64,000 bases of DNA, from assembly GCF_017643475.1 (NCBI RefSeq), contig NZ_JAEPNI010000003.1:350904-414903 (forward strand), written 5' to 3'. The stretch comes from Maricaulis sp. Lineage in GTDB: Bacteria; Pseudomonadota; Alphaproteobacteria; Caulobacterales; Maricaulaceae. Below are positions 54,790 to 64,000 of this stretch, piece by piece (position 1 is the stretch's first letter; each line of letters begins with the position of its first letter). A model generated the notes under the pieces. The model saw only the letters and a program-made list of their open reading frames with translations, did not search any database and was not told where the DNA came from. A program made the position numbers and the translations under genes.

Positions 54790-55389
54790 TTACGATTCAA
54801 TCGCTTCCGGCGAAGACGCACCGTCGCTACGGCGGTTCACCAGATCACCGACCTTCAGGCCACGCTTCGCAGCGACGGAACGCGGCGAATTCTGGCGCTT
54901 CAGGGCGTCGAAGGTTGCACGGATCATGTTGTACGGGTTGGACGTGCCCAGGGATTTGGCAACAACGTCGCCAACGCCGAGGGTTTCCAGAACCGCACGC
55001 ATCGGACCACCGGCGATAACGCCGGTTCCCGGAGGTGCAGCACGCAGTACAACCTTGCCCGCACCGTGACGGCCACGGCCATCATGGTGAAGCGTACGGC
55101 CTTCGCGCAGCGGAACACGGATCATGTTCTTCTTAGCTTCGTCCGTCGCCTTGCGGATCGCTTCCGGAACCTCGCGGGCCTTGCCCTGGCCGAAGCCAAC
55201 GCGGCCCTTCTGGTCACCTACGACAACCAGAGCGGCAAACTGGAAGTTACGACCACCTTTAACGGTCTTCGCAACGCGGTTGATGTGTACGAGCTTGTCG
55301 ACGAGTTCGTCTTCGCGCTCTTCCTGACGGTCTTTGTTACGACCCCGGCCGCGTCCGCGGCCACGTTCCTGCTCTCTTTGTTGAGCCAT
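54790..55389 (-). CDS. rpsE: Ribosomal protein S5
   Basis: 199 residues, longer than the E. coli protein because of an N-terminal Arg/Gly/Glu-rich extension of about 28 residues before [39 protein letters not shown] and [17 protein letters not shown] are conserved. Confidence 0.97.
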   Translation of the reverse strand: MAQQREQERGRGRGRGRNKDRQEEREDELVDKLVHINRVAKTVKGGRNFQFAALVVVGDQKGRVGFGQGKAREVPEAIRKATDEAKKNMIRVPLREGRTLHHDGRGRHGAGKVVLRAAPPGTGVIAGGPMRAVLETLGVGDVVAKSLGTSNPYNMIRATFDALKRQNSPRSVAAKRGLKVGDLVNRRSDGASSPEAIES

Positions 55390-55402
55390 GGTGTCCGCTC
55401 CC

Positions 55403-55765
55403 TTAGAAGTCCAGGCCGCCCTCGCGGGCCGCCTCTGCGAGCGCTTTCACACGCCCGTGGTAGATGTAGCCGCCGCGGTCGAAGACGACAGTCTTGACGC
55501 CTTCCTTGGCAGCACGCTCTGCGATCAGCTTGCCAACAAATGCAGCAGCCGCAACGTCGCAACCCTTGGAGTGCTCCTTGCGAGCAACTTCTTCCATGGA
55601 AGAAGCAGATGCGATCGTCTTGCCAGCGACATCGTCGATGATCTGGACAGAGATGTTCTTCGAAGAACGGAAGACTGAGAGGCGCGGACGGCCATTGGCC
55701 AGTTTCCGAAGCCGGATCCGGTTGCGCTGTGCGCGACGGACGGATTTTTCGCGTTGAGTTTTCAT
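55403..55765 (-). CDS. rplR: Ribosomal protein L18
   Basis: 120 residues; binds 5S r[35 protein letters not shown] at the start and [24 protein letters not shown] at the end. Confidence 0.97.
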   Translation of the reverse strand: MKTQREKSVRRAQRNRIRLRKLANGRPRLSVFRSSKNISVQIIDDVAGKTIASASSMEEVARKEHSKGCDVAAAAFVGKLIAERAAKEGVKTVVFDRGGYIYHGRVKALAEAAREGGLDF

Positions 55766-55773
55766 CGCTCGCC

Positions 55774-56307
55774 CTACTTCTTCTTGCCTTCTTTGCGGCG
55801 AATGTATTCGCCGACATATTTGATACCTTTGCCCTTGTACGGCTCCGGCGGACGGAAACGACGGATCTCGGCGGCAACCTGACCAACTTTTTGCTTGTCA
55901 GCACCTGCAACTTTCACCTCGGTCGGCTTGCCACAGGAAATCGTGACGCCAGCCGGCGGGGTGTAGACAACGTCGTGCGAGAGACCGAGCGACAGCTTCA
56001 GGGACGTGCCCTGCATCTGAGCGCGGTAACCAACGCCGACCAGTTCAAGATCTTTTTCGTAACCAGCGGTGACGCCCTGGACGAGGTTCGCGATCAGCGC
56101 GCGTTGCATGCCCCACATGGCGCGGGCGCGCTTGCTTTCGTCGCGCGGCTGAACCTGGATACCTTCATCGCCCTGGGAGACGGTGACGTCTTCGACAAAG
56201 TCCATGGACAGTTCGCCCTTGGGACCTTTGACCGTCAGGCTCGTCTCGGACAGTGTCGCGGTGACACCAGCCGGAACGGCTACGGGGAGTTTACCAATAC
56301 GTGACAT
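55774..56307 (-). CDS. rplF: Ribosomal protein L6
   Basis: 177 residues with the duplicated L6 fold: [19 protein letters not shown] at the start and the C-terminal [28 protein letters not shown]. Confidence 0.98.
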   Translation of the reverse strand: MSRIGKLPVAVPAGVTATLSETSLTVKGPKGELSMDFVEDVTVSQGDEGIQVQPRDESKRARAMWGMQRALIANLVQGVTAGYEKDLELVGVGYRAQMQGTSLKLSLGLSHDVVYTPPAGVTISCGKPTEVKVAGADKQKVGQVAAEIRRFRPPEPYKGKGIKYVGEYIRRKEGKKK

Positions 56308-56319
56308 CGATTGTCTCCC

Positions 56320-56718
56320 TTAGCTGACGTGGCAAAGGATCTCGCCGCCCACATTGGCCTCGCGAGCATTGGAATCCGACATCACGCCCTTCGGCGTGGA
56401 GAGGATGGCAATACCCAGACCATTCTGGACGAGCGGCAGATCCTTGACGCCCGAATAAACACGGCGGCCCGGCTTCGAGATACGCTTGATCTCGGAGATT
56501 ACGGAATCGCCTTCGAAATACTTGAGCTCGATTTCGAACTCTTTCATGCCGCTGGCATGCTCTACTTCCGCATAGTCACGGATGTAGCCCTCGCTCTTGA
56601 GCACGTCGAGGACGCGACGGCGGAGGGCCGATGCCGGCGTGGACACGTTGCGCTTGTTGCGCATCAGTGCATTACGGATGCGGGTCAGCATATCGCCGAG
56701 AGGATCATTCACAGACAT
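56320..56718 (-). CDS. rpsH: Ribosomal protein S8
   Basis: 132 residues. [19 protein letters not shown] at the start and [27 protein letters not shown] at the end are diagnostic. In E. coli S8 is the translational repressor of the spc operon; a target structure was not identified here. Confidence 0.98.
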   Translation of the reverse strand: MSVNDPLGDMLTRIRNALMRNKRNVSTPASALRRRVLDVLKSEGYIRDYAEVEHASGMKEFEIELKYFEGDSVISEIKRISKPGRRVYSGVKDLPLVQNGLGIAILSTPKGVMSDSNAREANVGGEILCHVS

Positions 56719-56733
56719 ATCGGATCTCCTCTC

Positions 56734-57039
56734 TTACCAGCTCGACTTGACCATGCCCGGGACCATGCCCTGGCTAGCCAATTGGCGCAGCGCGATACGC
56801 GACATGCGCAGCTTGCGATAGAAACCGCGCGGGCGACCGGTGATTTCACAACGGTTGCGTACACGGGTGACTGCCGAATTACGCGGCAGTGCTGCCAGTT
56901 TCAGCTGAGCAGCAAAACGCTCCTCAACCGGCAGTTCCTGGTCACGCGCGATCGCTTTGAGCTGCTCACGCTTGGCAGCATAACGCTGGGCCAGGCGCTC
57001 GCGCTTGCGATTGCGTTCAACTGAGGCTTTTTTCGCCAT
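56734..57039 (-). CDS. rpsN: Ribosomal protein S14 (zinc-free type)
   Basis: 101 residues, the long form without the CxxC zinc motif (only one Cys in the [18 protein letters not shown] block). Start [15 protein letters not shown], end [15 protein letters not shown]. Confidence 0.97.
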   Translation of the reverse strand: MAKKASVERNRKRERLAQRYAAKREQLKAIARDQELPVEERFAAQLKLAALPRNSAVTRVRNRCEITGRPRGFYRKLRMSRIALRQLASQGMVPGMVKSSW

Positions 57040-57088
57040 TTAAGTTCTCCTGCGTGCGGAGCCGGTATGGCTCTGCTCTCCTGCTGCG

Positions 57089-57643
57089 TTAGTTCGAAAA
57101 CGGGAAATCGAACTCGGCCAGCAGGGCCTTCGCTTCTTCATCATTCGTCGCGGTGGTGCACACCACGATATCCATACCCCGGATCTTCTCGACCTTGTCG
57201 TAGTCGATCTCAGGGAAAACGATGTGCTCTTTCAAGCCCATCGCGTAATTTCCGCGGCCGTCGAACGATTTGCCGTTCAAACCACGGAAGTCACGTACGC
57301 GCGGTAGCGCGATTGTGATCAGTCGGTCCAGGAATTCATACATACGATCCTGGCGCAGGGTCACCTTGGCACCGATGACCTGCTCCTCGCGGAGCTTGAA
57401 ACCGGCGATGGATTTCTTGGCAACCGTCTTGACCGGCTTCTGGCCGGCAATTGCCTCGAGATCCTCAAGGGCACCCTTGATTTTCTTGGAGTCCTGAGCG
57501 GCTTCGCCGACACCCATGTTGATCACGATCTTTTCGATACGCGGGATCTGCATCGGATTGGCGTAGCTGAACTTGTCCTTCATCGTGTCGCGAATTTCCT
57601 CGCGATACTTGGTGCGAAGGCGCGGGGTGTACGTATCAGACAT
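57089..57643 (-). CDS. rplE: Ribosomal protein L5
   Basis: 184 residues from ATG 57643, which overlaps the end of rplX by 8 bp. [15 protein letters not shown], the [15 protein letters not shown] block and [21 protein letters not shown] are conserved. Binds 5S rRNA. Confidence 0.97.
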   Translation of the reverse strand: MSDTYTPRLRTKYREEIRDTMKDKFSYANPMQIPRIEKIVINMGVGEAAQDSKKIKGALEDLEAIAGQKPVKTVAKKSIAGFKLREEQVIGAKVTLRQDRMYEFLDRLITIALPRVRDFRGLNGKSFDGRGNYAMGLKEHIVFPEIDYDKVEKIRGMDIVVCTTATNDEEAKALLAEFDFPFSN

Positions 57644-57953
57644 CGATAACCTCGCCCGAAGATTTGGCGAAACGGACTTTCTTGCCGTCGTCATTGGTCT
57701 TGAAGCCGACACGGGTCGCTTCGCCGGTTTTCGGATCTGCAATCGCGACGTTGGAAACGTGGATTGCGGCTTCTTTTTCCTTGATGCCACCCGGATCCTG
57801 TTGCGTCGGGCGCGTGTGACGCTTGACGACATTGATCCCGGAAATGACGACCTTGTCGTCTTCCGGCAGCACGTTGAGAACCTCACCGGTCTTGCCTTTA
57901 TCGCGGCCGGCGAGAACGACGACTTTGTCGCCCTTCTTGATCTTGGCAGCCAT
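57636..57953 (-). CDS. rplX: Ribosomal protein L24
   Basis: 105 residues with the KOW motif [23 protein letters not shown] at the start. The start shares a base with the rplN stop; the end overlaps rplE by 8 bp. Confidence 0.97.
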   Translation of the reverse strand: MAAKIKKGDKVVVLAGRDKGKTGEVLNVLPEDDKVVISGINVVKRHTRPTQQDPGGIKEKEAAIHVSNVAIADPKTGEATRVGFKTNDDGKKVRFAKSSGEVIDV

Positions 57954-58321
57954 TACAGCACCTCCGGAGCCAGGGAGACGATCTTCATGTGGTTCTTGCC
58001 GCGAAGCTCGCGCGGAACCGGCCCGAAGATACGTGTACCAACTGGTTCATTGTTGTTGTTGATGATAACCGCTGCGTTGGAGTCAAAGCGGATGACGGAA
58101 CCGTCAGCACGCTTGATGTCCTTGGCCACGCGAACGACAACGGCCTTGCGGACGTCACCCTTCTTCACGCGACCGCGCGGAATGGCTTCCTTGACGGAGA
58201 CGACAATAATGTCACCCACATGGGCGTAACGACGCTTGGCGCCGCCCAGCACCTTGATGCACTGCACACGGCGGGCGCCGGAATTGTCGGCTACGTCCAG
58301 ATTGGTTTGCATCTGGATCAT
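57953..58321 (-). CDS. rplN: Ribosomal protein L14
   Basis: 122 residues. [27 protein letters not shown] at the start, [24 protein letters not shown] at the end. 34 bp after rpsQ. Confidence 0.98.
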   Translation of the reverse strand: MIQMQTNLDVADNSGARRVQCIKVLGGAKRRYAHVGDIIVVSVKEAIPRGRVKKGDVRKAVVVRVAKDIKRADGSVIRFDSNAAVIINNNNEPVGTRIFGPVPRELRGKNHMKIVSLAPEVL

Positions 58322-58355
58322 GGCTGATCCTCCTTAAGAGCAGATCGGCCCGGGC

Positions 58356-58589
58356 TTATGCCTGGGACACGATCTCCCACCGCTTGAGTTTCGACTTCGG
58401 TGCACATTCCTGGATCTGGACTTTATCGCCCACCTTATGTGCCTGATTTTCATCATGCGCGTGATAGCGCTTGGAGCGACGAACCGTCTTGCGAAGCAGC
58501 GGGTGCAGGAACGTACGTTCCACACGAACTACAACGGTTTTGGCGCCTTTATCGCTGACCACAGTGCCTTGCAGAATACGTCTTGGCAT
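58356..58589 (-). CDS. rpsQ: Ribosomal protein S17
   Basis: 77 residues. [25 protein letters not shown] and [23 protein letters not shown] are typical. 3 bp after rpmC. Confidence 0.97.
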   Translation of the reverse strand: MPRRILQGTVVSDKGAKTVVVRVERTFLHPLLRKTVRRSKRYHAHDENQAHKVGDKVQIQECAPKSKLKRWEIVSQA

Positions 58590-58592
58590 CGG

Positions 58593-58820
58593 TTAGCTTC
58601 CTTGCGATTGCTGCGCTTTGCGAGAGACCTGCTCGGTGCGGATACGCGCGATATCGCGGCGGATCTTGCCGAAGCGGGCCGTATCTTCCATCAGGCCACG
58701 GGCCTGCTGGAAGCGCAGATTAAACTGTTCTTTCTTGAGCTCGAGGACCTTGTCCTGGAGCTCGTCATCAGAGAGGGCCCGAACGTCGGAACCTTTGAGT
58801 TCTTCGGCCTTTTTAGCCAT
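58593..58820 (-). CDS. rpmC: Ribosomal protein L29
   Basis: 75 residues, helical hairpin: [25 protein letters not shown] then [15 protein letters not shown] [17 protein letters not shown]. Confidence 0.97.
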   Translation of the reverse strand: MAKKAEELKGSDVRALSDDELQDKVLELKKEQFNLRFQQARGLMEDTARFGKIRRDIARIRTEQVSRKAQQSQGS

Positions 58821-58832
58821 TGTCGACGCTCC

Positions 58833-59246
58833 TTATTCGCCCAGTCGGGTGACGATCTTGCACTTGATCGGCAGCTTGGCAGCACCGAGGGAGAGCGCTT
58901 CACGCGCGACATCCTCAGGCACACCGTCGATCTCGAACATGATCCGGCCCGGCTTGACCTTGCAGGCCCAGTATTCAACTGAACCCTTACCTTTACCCAT
59001 CCGGACTTCGGTCGGCTTGTTGGTGACCGGCACGTCCGGGAAGATACGGATCCACACACGACCGGCACGTTTCATGTGACGGGTGATCGCACGACGAGTC
59101 GCCTCGATCTGGCGTGCGGTTACGCGTTCCGGCTGAAGCGCCTTGAGGCCATAGGAGCCAAAGTTCAGGGAGTAACCACCCTTCGCTGCTCCTTTGATAC
59201 GGCCCTTGTGCGCCTTACGGAATTTTGTGCGTTTCGGTTGCAGCAT
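58833..59246 (-). CDS. rplP: Ribosomal protein L16
   Basis: 137 residues. [40 protein letters not shown] and [20 protein letters not shown] are diagnostic. Confidence 0.98.
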   Translation of the reverse strand: MLQPKRTKFRKAHKGRIKGAAKGGYSLNFGSYGLKALQPERVTARQIEATRRAITRHMKRAGRVWIRIFPDVPVTNKPTEVRMGKGKGSVEYWACKVKPGRIMFEIDGVPEDVAREALSLGAAKLPIKCKIVTRLGE

Positions 59247-59258
59247 TGCTCCAATTCC

Positions 59259-59963
59259 TTACGCGGCTTGGCGACCCGAACGGGCGCGCTGCTCACCCGA
59301 CTCCTGGAGACGACGCTCCTGAGCCATTGGGTCATGTTCCATGATCTCGCCTTTGTAGATCCAGACCTTGATACCGATGATACCCATCGCGGTCTTGGCT
59401 TCGGCGGTTCCATAATCGATATCCGCGCGCAGCGTGTGCAGCGGCACGGAGCCTTCCTGGTACTGCTCGGAGCGTGCAATCTCTGCGCCACCGAGGCGGC
59501 CACCACAGAGGATCTTGCAGCCCTTGGCGCCCATGCGCATGGCAGACTGGAGCGAACGCTTCATCGCACGGCGGAAAGCCACACGGCGTTCCAGCTGCTG
59601 AGCGATTGATTCCGCAACCAGATTGGCGTCGACTTCCGGCTTGCGAACCTCAACGAGGTTCAGGAAGACTTCGCCGTCGACCATGCGGGAGAGTTCACGG
59701 CGAAGGACTTCGATGTCGGAGCCCTTCTTGCCGATCACGACGCCCGGACGAGCAGTGTGGATCGTAACGCGACACTTCTTGTGCGGACGCTCGATCACGA
59801 TCTTTGATACGCTGGCGTTCTTGAGACGCTTCTTCAGCATTTCACGAATCTTGAGATCTTCGTGCAGCAGTTTCGCGTACTCACCCGCGCCGGCATACCA
59901 GCGGGATTCCCAAGTGCGGTTGACGCCGAGGCGCAGACCGATCGGATTTACCTTCTGTCCCAT
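59259..59963 (-). CDS. rpsC: Ribosomal protein S3
   Basis: 234 residues with the KH domain ([20 protein letters not shown]) and the C-terminal [23 protein letters not shown] block. Start shares one base with the rplV stop (TGATG). Confidence 0.98.
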   Translation of the reverse strand: MGQKVNPIGLRLGVNRTWESRWYAGAGEYAKLLHEDLKIREMLKKRLKNASVSKIVIERPHKKCRVTIHTARPGVVIGKKGSDIEVLRRELSRMVDGEVFLNLVEVRKPEVDANLVAESIAQQLERRVAFRRAMKRSLQSAMRMGAKGCKILCGGRLGGAEIARSEQYQEGSVPLHTLRADIDYGTAEAKTAMGIIGIKVWIYKGEIMEHDPMAQERRLQESGEQRARSGRQAA

Positions 59964-60343
59964 CAGGCAGCCTCCTCAACTTCACGAACCACAATTGTGA
60001 GCTCGGAAAACGGCTTCAGGATTTTCGCTCCACGGCCGCGGGCACGGGCACGGAAACGCTTCATAACCAGGTTTTTGCCGACATAGGCTTCAGCAACGAC
60101 AAGGCTGTCGATGTCGAGGCCGTGATTATTCTCGGCATTGGCGATAGCGGACTCGAGCACTTTCTTGACGTCCTTGGAGATACGCTTGCGCGAGAATTCC
60201 AGGTCGTTGAGCGCCTTCTCGACCTTCTTGCCACGGATCAGGGCGGCAACCAGGTTGAGTTTCTGCGGGCTGATACGGATCATCCGCAGCTTGGCACGTG
60301 CTTCATTGTCAGCGACGCGACGAGGGTTAGCAGTCTGTCCCAT
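59963..60343 (-). CDS. rplV: Ribosomal protein L22
   Basis: 126 residues; lines the exit tunnel. [22 protein letters not shown] and the C-terminal [26 protein letters not shown] loop region are conserved. 3 bp after rpsS. Confidence 0.98.
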   Translation of the reverse strand: MGQTANPRRVADNEARAKLRMIRISPQKLNLVAALIRGKKVEKALNDLEFSRKRISKDVKKVLESAIANAENNHGLDIDSLVVAEAYVGKNLVMKRFRARARGRGAKILKPFSELTIVVREVEEAA

Positions 60344-60346
60344 CGC

Positions 60347-60625
60347 TTATCTCCGCTTCGCTTTTTTGTCCGCCGCGTGACCGTAATAGGTCCGGGTCGG
60401 AGCAAATTCGCCGAGCTTGTGACCGACCATGTCTTCAGTAACCAGAACCGGAACGAACTTGTTCCCGTTGTGGACCTGGAAGGTCAGACCGACAAATTGC
60501 GGCAGAATGGTTGAACGGCGCGACCAGGTCTTGATCGCTTGCTTACGTCCGCCTTCGTGCGACTTTTCCGCTTTTTTCAGCAGATAACCGTCGACGAACG
60601 GACCTTTCCATACAGAACGAGGCAT
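60347..60625 (-). CDS. rpsS: Ribosomal protein S19
   Basis: 92 residues from ATG 60625 ([16 protein letters not shown]). [23 protein letters not shown] and [19 protein letters not shown] are diagnostic. Upstream frame is out of family. Confidence 0.98.
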   Translation of the reverse strand: MPRSVWKGPFVDGYLLKKAEKSHEGGRKQAIKTWSRRSTILPQFVGLTFQVHNGNKFVPVLVTEDMVGHKLGEFAPTRTYYGHAADKKAKRR

Positions 60626-60635
60626 CGTCGTCTCC

Positions 60636-61472
60636 TTATCGCTTCTTGCGCTCGTGGCGCGAGCGGATGATGAACTTGTCCGTAGACTTGTTCTTGCGCG
60701 TCTTGGCACCCTTGGTCGGCTTGCCCCACGGGGTCACCGGGTGACGACCACCAGAGGTACGGCCTTCACCACCACCATGCGGGTGATCAACCGGGTTCAT
60801 GACCACACCACGAACAGACGGGCGACGACCGAGGTGACGGTTGCGGCCTGCCTTGCCGAGGTTGACGTTGAGGTGGTCCGGGTTGGACACGGCACCAACG
60901 GTCGCCATGCACTTGTCGGACACCATGCGCAGTTCACCAGAAGCGAGACGGATCTGAGCGTAGCCACCATCACGACCGACCAGCTGGACATAGGCACCAG
61001 CGGAACGGGCGATCTGACCACCCTTCTCCGGCTTCAGCTCGACATTGTGAATGATCGTGCCGACCGGAATGGCCTTCAGCGGCATGGCGTTGCCCGGCTT
61101 CACGTCAGCTTTTGCGGACGCAATGACCGTATCACCTTCAGCCAGGCGCTGCGGCGCCAGGATGTAGGCGAGCTCGCCGTCTTCATACTTGATCAGCGCG
61201 ATGAATGCGGTCCGGTTCGGATCGTATTCCAGACGCTCGACCGTAGCCGGAACGTCCCACTTGCGACGCTTGAAATCGACCAGGCGGTACAGGTTCTTCG
61301 CACCACCACCGCGACGGCGGGAGGTGATACGACCGGTGTTGTTACGACCACCAGACTTGGACTTGCCTTCAACGAGGGTCTTTTCCGGACGACCCTTATG
61401 CAGCGCGGAGCGGTCAACAAGGACCAGTGCGCGACGGCCCGGAGACGTCGGTTTGAAAGTCTTCAAAGCCAT
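60636..61472 (-). CDS. rplB: Ribosomal protein L2
   Basis: 278 residues; peptidyl-transferase support. [19 protein letters not shown] start, and the conserved [26 protein letters not shown] block with the key His. Confidence 0.98.
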   Translation of the reverse strand: MALKTFKPTSPGRRALVLVDRSALHKGRPEKTLVEGKSKSGGRNNTGRITSRRRGGGAKNLYRLVDFKRRKWDVPATVERLEYDPNRTAFIALIKYEDGELAYILAPQRLAEGDTVIASAKADVKPGNAMPLKAIPVGTIIHNVELKPEKGGQIARSAGAYVQLVGRDGGYAQIRLASGELRMVSDKCMATVGAVSNPDHLNVNLGKAGRNRHLGRRPSVRGVVMNPVDHPHGGGEGRTSGGRHPVTPWGKPTKGAKTRKNKSTDKFIIRSRHERKKR

Positions 61473-61473
61473 C

Positions 61474-61776
61474 TTAGAAGTCTCCCGTCAGATCAAGCGA
61501 CTTGCCGTCAGCAAAGGTGACGATCGCTTTTTTCTGGTCGTTGCGCTTGCCGAGCATGCCACGGAAACGCTTGACCTTGCCGTGGATCTTGATCGTGTTG
61601 ACCGCAACAACGGTTTTCTTTTCCTTGGCGTAGATTGCTTCAACAGCTTCCTTGATCTGCGTCTTGGTCGCAGTCACGGGAACGTAGAAAGCGTTCTTGC
61701 CCTCTTCCAGCAGCGTGGACTTCTCGGTGAAGACCGGCGCCAGGATTACATCGTAATGACGTGCAGCAACTGACAT
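61474..61776 (-). CDS. rplW: Ribosomal protein L23
   Basis: 100 residues; docking site for trigger factor and SRP at the tunnel exit. [21 protein letters not shown] and [21 protein letters not shown] are typical. One base from rplB. Confidence 0.97.
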   Translation of the reverse strand: MSVAARHYDVILAPVFTEKSTLLEEGKNAFYVPVTATKTQIKEAVEAIYAKEKKTVVAVNTIKIHGKVKRFRGMLGKRNDQKKAIVTFADGKSLDLTGDF

Positions 61777-61777
61777 C

Positions 61778-62413
61778 TTACGCCTCCTTAGCGCTCAGGC
61801 GAGCGTGGATCTTCTCCACGGCAGCCTTGGTCAGCACCAGCGTGTCACGGCGCAGAACGTCATAAACGTTCAGGCCCTGGGCTGGCAGGACGTCGACGCA
61901 CGGAATATTGCGTGCAGCCAGAGCGAAATTCTCATCCACCGTCTCGCCGGAGATGACCAGAGCGTTCTGGACACCCAGGTTCGCGAAGGAAGAACGCAGG
62001 TCCTTCGTCTTCGGAGCCTTCAGCGCGGCGTCATCGATGATGATCAGGTTGGAAGAGCCAGCCTTGGAAGAGAGCGCGTGGCGCAGGGCCAGAGCGCGAA
62101 CCTTTTTCGGCAGGTCGTGGGCATGGGAGCGAACACGCGGACCGTGAGCGCGACCACCACCGACGAAGATCGGCGCGGAACGAGCGCCGTGACGCGCGCC
62201 GCCGCCGCCCTTCTGGCGACCAAACTTCTTCTTCGTCCGAGCAATCTCGGAACGACCCTTGGTTTTGTGCGTGCCCTGCTGGCGAGCAGCAAGCTGCCAC
62301 TTCACACAGCGCTGGAGCAGGTCTGCGCGGATCTCCTCGATGCCGAAGACAGCATCATCGAGATCGATCGCACCGGCATCCTTGGCCGCGAGGGTTTTTA
62401 CCTCGAGCTTCAT
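61778..62413 (-). CDS. rplD: Ribosomal protein L4
   Basis: 211 residues. The tunnel loop [33 protein letters not shown] is conserved. L4 represses the S10 operon in E. coli; no such leader was recognised here. Start overlaps the rplC stop (ATGA). Confidence 0.98.
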   Translation of the reverse strand: MKLEVKTLAAKDAGAIDLDDAVFGIEEIRADLLQRCVKWQLAARQQGTHKTKGRSEIARTKKKFGRQKGGGGARHGARSAPIFVGGGRAHGPRVRSHAHDLPKKVRALALRHALSSKAGSSNLIIIDDAALKAPKTKDLRSSFANLGVQNALVISGETVDENFALAARNIPCVDVLPAQGLNVYDVLRRDTLVLTKAAVEKIHARLSAKEA

Positions 62414-63195
62414 GCTTCAGTTCCTTCTTCGCCGTCAGCCTTGGCTTCAGCAGCCGGAGCTTCCGGAGCTGCATCGGCTTCAGCCGGAGCTTCTTCCTGG
62501 ACCGGAGCATTGAGCTCGTCGAGCGTACGGAACGCGCCCGGCAGCGGCAGATCGTCTGCTTTCACGCCTTTGACAGCGTCACGCAGCTCAACCCAGCCAC
62601 CGGCAGAACCCGGTACTGCACCCTTGACCCATACGAGACCGCGATCTGCGTCAACGCGAACAACTTCGATGTTCTGCGTTGTAACGCGCGCGGCACCCAT
62701 GTGGCCGGCCATTTTCTTGCCTTTGAAGACCTTGCCCGGATCCTGGCACTGACCCGTGGAACCATGCGAACGGTGAGAGATCGACACACCGTGCGAGGCC
62801 CGCAGACCGCCAAAATTGTGGCGCTTCATGGCGCCGGCAAAACCTTTACCGATAGAGATGCCAGCGACATCTACTTTCTGGCCGGGAACGAAGTGATCAG
62901 CCGTCAGCTCAGCGCCAACCTCGATCATCGCGTCATCATTGACGCGGAATTCCACCAACTTGCGCTTCGGCGCGACATTCGCTTTCGCGAAGTGACCGCG
63001 CTGTGCCTTGTTGGTCCGCTTAGCTTTCGCCTCACCAGCACCGAGCTGGAGGGCGGTATAACCGTCGCGATCGGCCGTCTTGTGAGAGACGACTTGGCAG
63101 TTGTCCAGATGCAGAACGGTGACCGGTACGTGCGCTCCTTCATCGGAGAACACGCGAGTCATGCCCAGCTTCTTGGCAATTACACCCGTGCGCAT
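62410..63195 (-). CDS. rplC: Ribosomal protein L3 with extended C-terminus
   Basis: 261 residues against about 210 in E. coli. Core motifs: [25 protein letters not shown] and the [23 protein letters not shown] block. The extra C-terminal 35-40 residues are Ala/Glu/Pro-rich ([19 protein letters not shown]), low-complexity and probably disordered, the same style as the acidic tails elsewhere in this window. Confidence 0.97.
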   Translation of the reverse strand: MRTGVIAKKLGMTRVFSDEGAHVPVTVLHLDNCQVVSHKTADRDGYTALQLGAGEAKAKRTNKAQRGHFAKANVAPKRKLVEFRVNDDAMIEVGAELTADHFVPGQKVDVAGISIGKGFAGAMKRHNFGGLRASHGVSISHRSHGSTGQCQDPGKVFKGKKMAGHMGAARVTTQNIEVVRVDADRGLVWVKGAVPGSAGGWVELRDAVKGVKADDLPLPGAFRTLDELNAPVQEEAPAEADAAPEAPAAEAKADGEEGTEA

Positions 63196-63198
63196 GGT

Positions 63199-63513
63199 TT
63201 ACGCTCCTAGTTTAATCTCGACGTCGACACCTGCAGACAGGTCGAGCTTCATAAGAGCATCAACCGTTTGCGGGGTCGGGTCGACAATGTCGAGAAGACG
63301 CTTGTGAGTCCGGATTTCGAACTGCTCACGCGACTTCTTGTCGATGTGCGGGGACCGCAGCACCGTGAATTTCTCAATACGCGTCGGCAGCGGGATCGGG
63401 CCGCGAACATTCGCCCCCGTACGCTTGGCTGTCGAAACGATCTCGCGCGTGGAATTATCCAGCACACGGTGATCAAACGCCTTGAGACGAATTCGGATGT
63501 TTTGACGTTCCAT
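63199..63513 (-). CDS. rpsJ: Ribosomal protein S10 (NusE)
   Basis: 104 residues. [26 protein letters not shown] at the start, [29 protein letters not shown] in the middle. Also the NusB partner in antitermination. First gene of the S10 cluster, 81 bp after tuf with a terminator-like hairpin between. Confidence 0.98.
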   Translation of the reverse strand: MERQNIRIRLKAFDHRVLDNSTREIVSTAKRTGANVRGPIPLPTRIEKFTVLRSPHIDKKSREQFEIRTHKRLLDIVDPTPQTVDALMKLDLSAGVDVEIKLGA

Positions 63514-63540
63514 CAAACCAATCCCGTTGTCTAAAGTTTC

Positions 63541-63581
63541 AAAAAGAGCAAGGCCGGAGCTGCCCGAAGGCAACCCCGACC
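63541..63581 (-). terminator. Terminator or attenuator between tuf and rpsJ
   Basis: A 13-bp fully paired stem (with four G-U pairs; 63581-63569 with 63564-63552), a UUCG tetraloop (63568-63565), then TTGCTCTTTTT. Complete Rho-independent form, located 13 bp after the tuf stop. It would separate tuf from the S10 operon or act as partial attenuator. Confidence 0.82.
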
Positions 63582-63594
63582 TGGATTACTAAAA

Positions 63595-64000
63595 TTACTC
63601 GACGATCTTGGAGACGACGCCGGCGCCGACCGTGCGGCCACCTTCGCGGATTGCGAAGCGCAGGCCCTGGTCCATGGCGATCGGCGTGATCAGCTCGACG
63701 TTCATTTCAACGTTGTCGCCCGGCATGACCATCTCGGTGCCAGCGTTCAGCGTTACAACACCCGTCACGTCCGTCGTACGGAAGTAGAACTGCGGACGGT
63801 AGTTGGTGAAGAACGGCGTGTGACGGCCACCCTCTTCCTTCGTCAGGATGTAGGCTTCAGCAACGAACTTCGCGTGCGGCGTGATGGAGCCCGGCTTGGC
63901 CAGAACCTGGCCACGCTCAACACCGTCACGGTCGATGCCGCGCAGCAGGATACCGACATTGTCGCCTGCTTCACCGCGATCGAGCAGCTTGCGGAACATC
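63595..64000 (-). CDS. tuf: Elongation factor Tu (C-terminal part)
   Basis: The window holds the last 134 codons of EF-Tu, beginning in domain 2 ([21 protein letters not shown]) and including all of domain 3 ([69 protein letters not shown]). The N-terminal GTPase domain lies beyond the right edge. EF-Tu delivers aminoacyl-tRNA to the ribosome. Confidence 0.97.
   Translation of the reverse strand, partial: MFRKLLDRGEAGDNVGILLRGIDRDGVERGQVLAKPGSITPHAKFVAEAYILTKEEGGRHTPFFTNYRPQFYFRTTDVTGVVTLNAGTEMVMPGDNVEMNVELITPIAMDQGLRFAIREGGRTVGAGVVSKIVE

Noticed and set aside
63514..63594. L4-type S10 leader structure
   Set aside because: The space is only 81 bp and is filled by a terminator hairpin; nothing like the enterobacterial leader.
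1..64000. CRISPR array, prophage or intact insertion sequence
   Set aside because: No regularly spaced repeats, no integrase, transposase or phage structural gene could be read in any frame.

Overview
The window is about 62 kb of ordinary chromosome plus one small decayed island, from a GC-rich alphaproteobacterium. Gene content points to the stalked or budding Caulobacterales/Maricaulales group (Hyphomonadaceae, Maricaulis-like). The evidence is a MipZ division-site ATPase, an SpmX-type polar muramidase-like protein, a GatCAB amidotransferase, a leucine catabolic gene set and the alphaproteobacterial order of the S10-spc-alpha ribosomal cluster. The genus is inference; the class is well supported.

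Layout. 1-3809 (minus): gat locus in the order gatC, GNAT, gatA, DUF2806-like gene, small membrane gene, gatB (cut by the window edge). 4011-11086 (mostly plus): ruvX, an AEC permease, then pyrB, an apparently catalytically dead pyrC homologue, plsY and dprA in tight overlap. 11083-13375 (minus): small unknown gene, membrane J-domain protein, mipZ and a SPOR lipoprotein, divergent from panC. 14375-17954: envelope and enzyme genes. 17951-32570 (minus strand): leucine catabolism (ivd, mccB, liuC, mccA) scattered among membrane and exported proteins, with plus-strand insertions: a DUF5694-like protein, an outer-membrane protein, a TIR-like/Sel1 fusion and a cNMP-domain patatin. 32648-37618: spmX, a kelch protein and mgtE. 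37700-39340: low-GC, gene-poor island with remnants that look like an RHS/YD-repeat toxin locus, two orphan immunity-sized genes, a 51-bp direct repeat and a 17-bp inverted-repeat element, next to tRNA-Leu(GAG). 39488-49588: fliN-like gene, lipB, membrane proteins, pccA, a 2-TM ion channel, rarA and an HtrA protease. 49668-64000 (minus): uninterrupted ribosomal cluster from tuf (cut by the edge) and rpsJ to rplQ, including secY, adk and rpoA.

Functional links. GatCAB makes Gln-tRNA(Gln) and/or Asn-tRNA(Asn) by transamidation. Ivd, MccAB and LiuC would take isovaleryl-CoA to HMG-CoA, and PccA (its beta subunit is not here) serves propionyl-CoA. MipZ and SpmX are both spatial regulators of the asymmetric cell cycle. 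Several neighbours are translationally coupled by ATGA or TGATG overlaps (noted per gene). Rho-independent terminators close ivd, the 21777 gene, rplQ and tuf.
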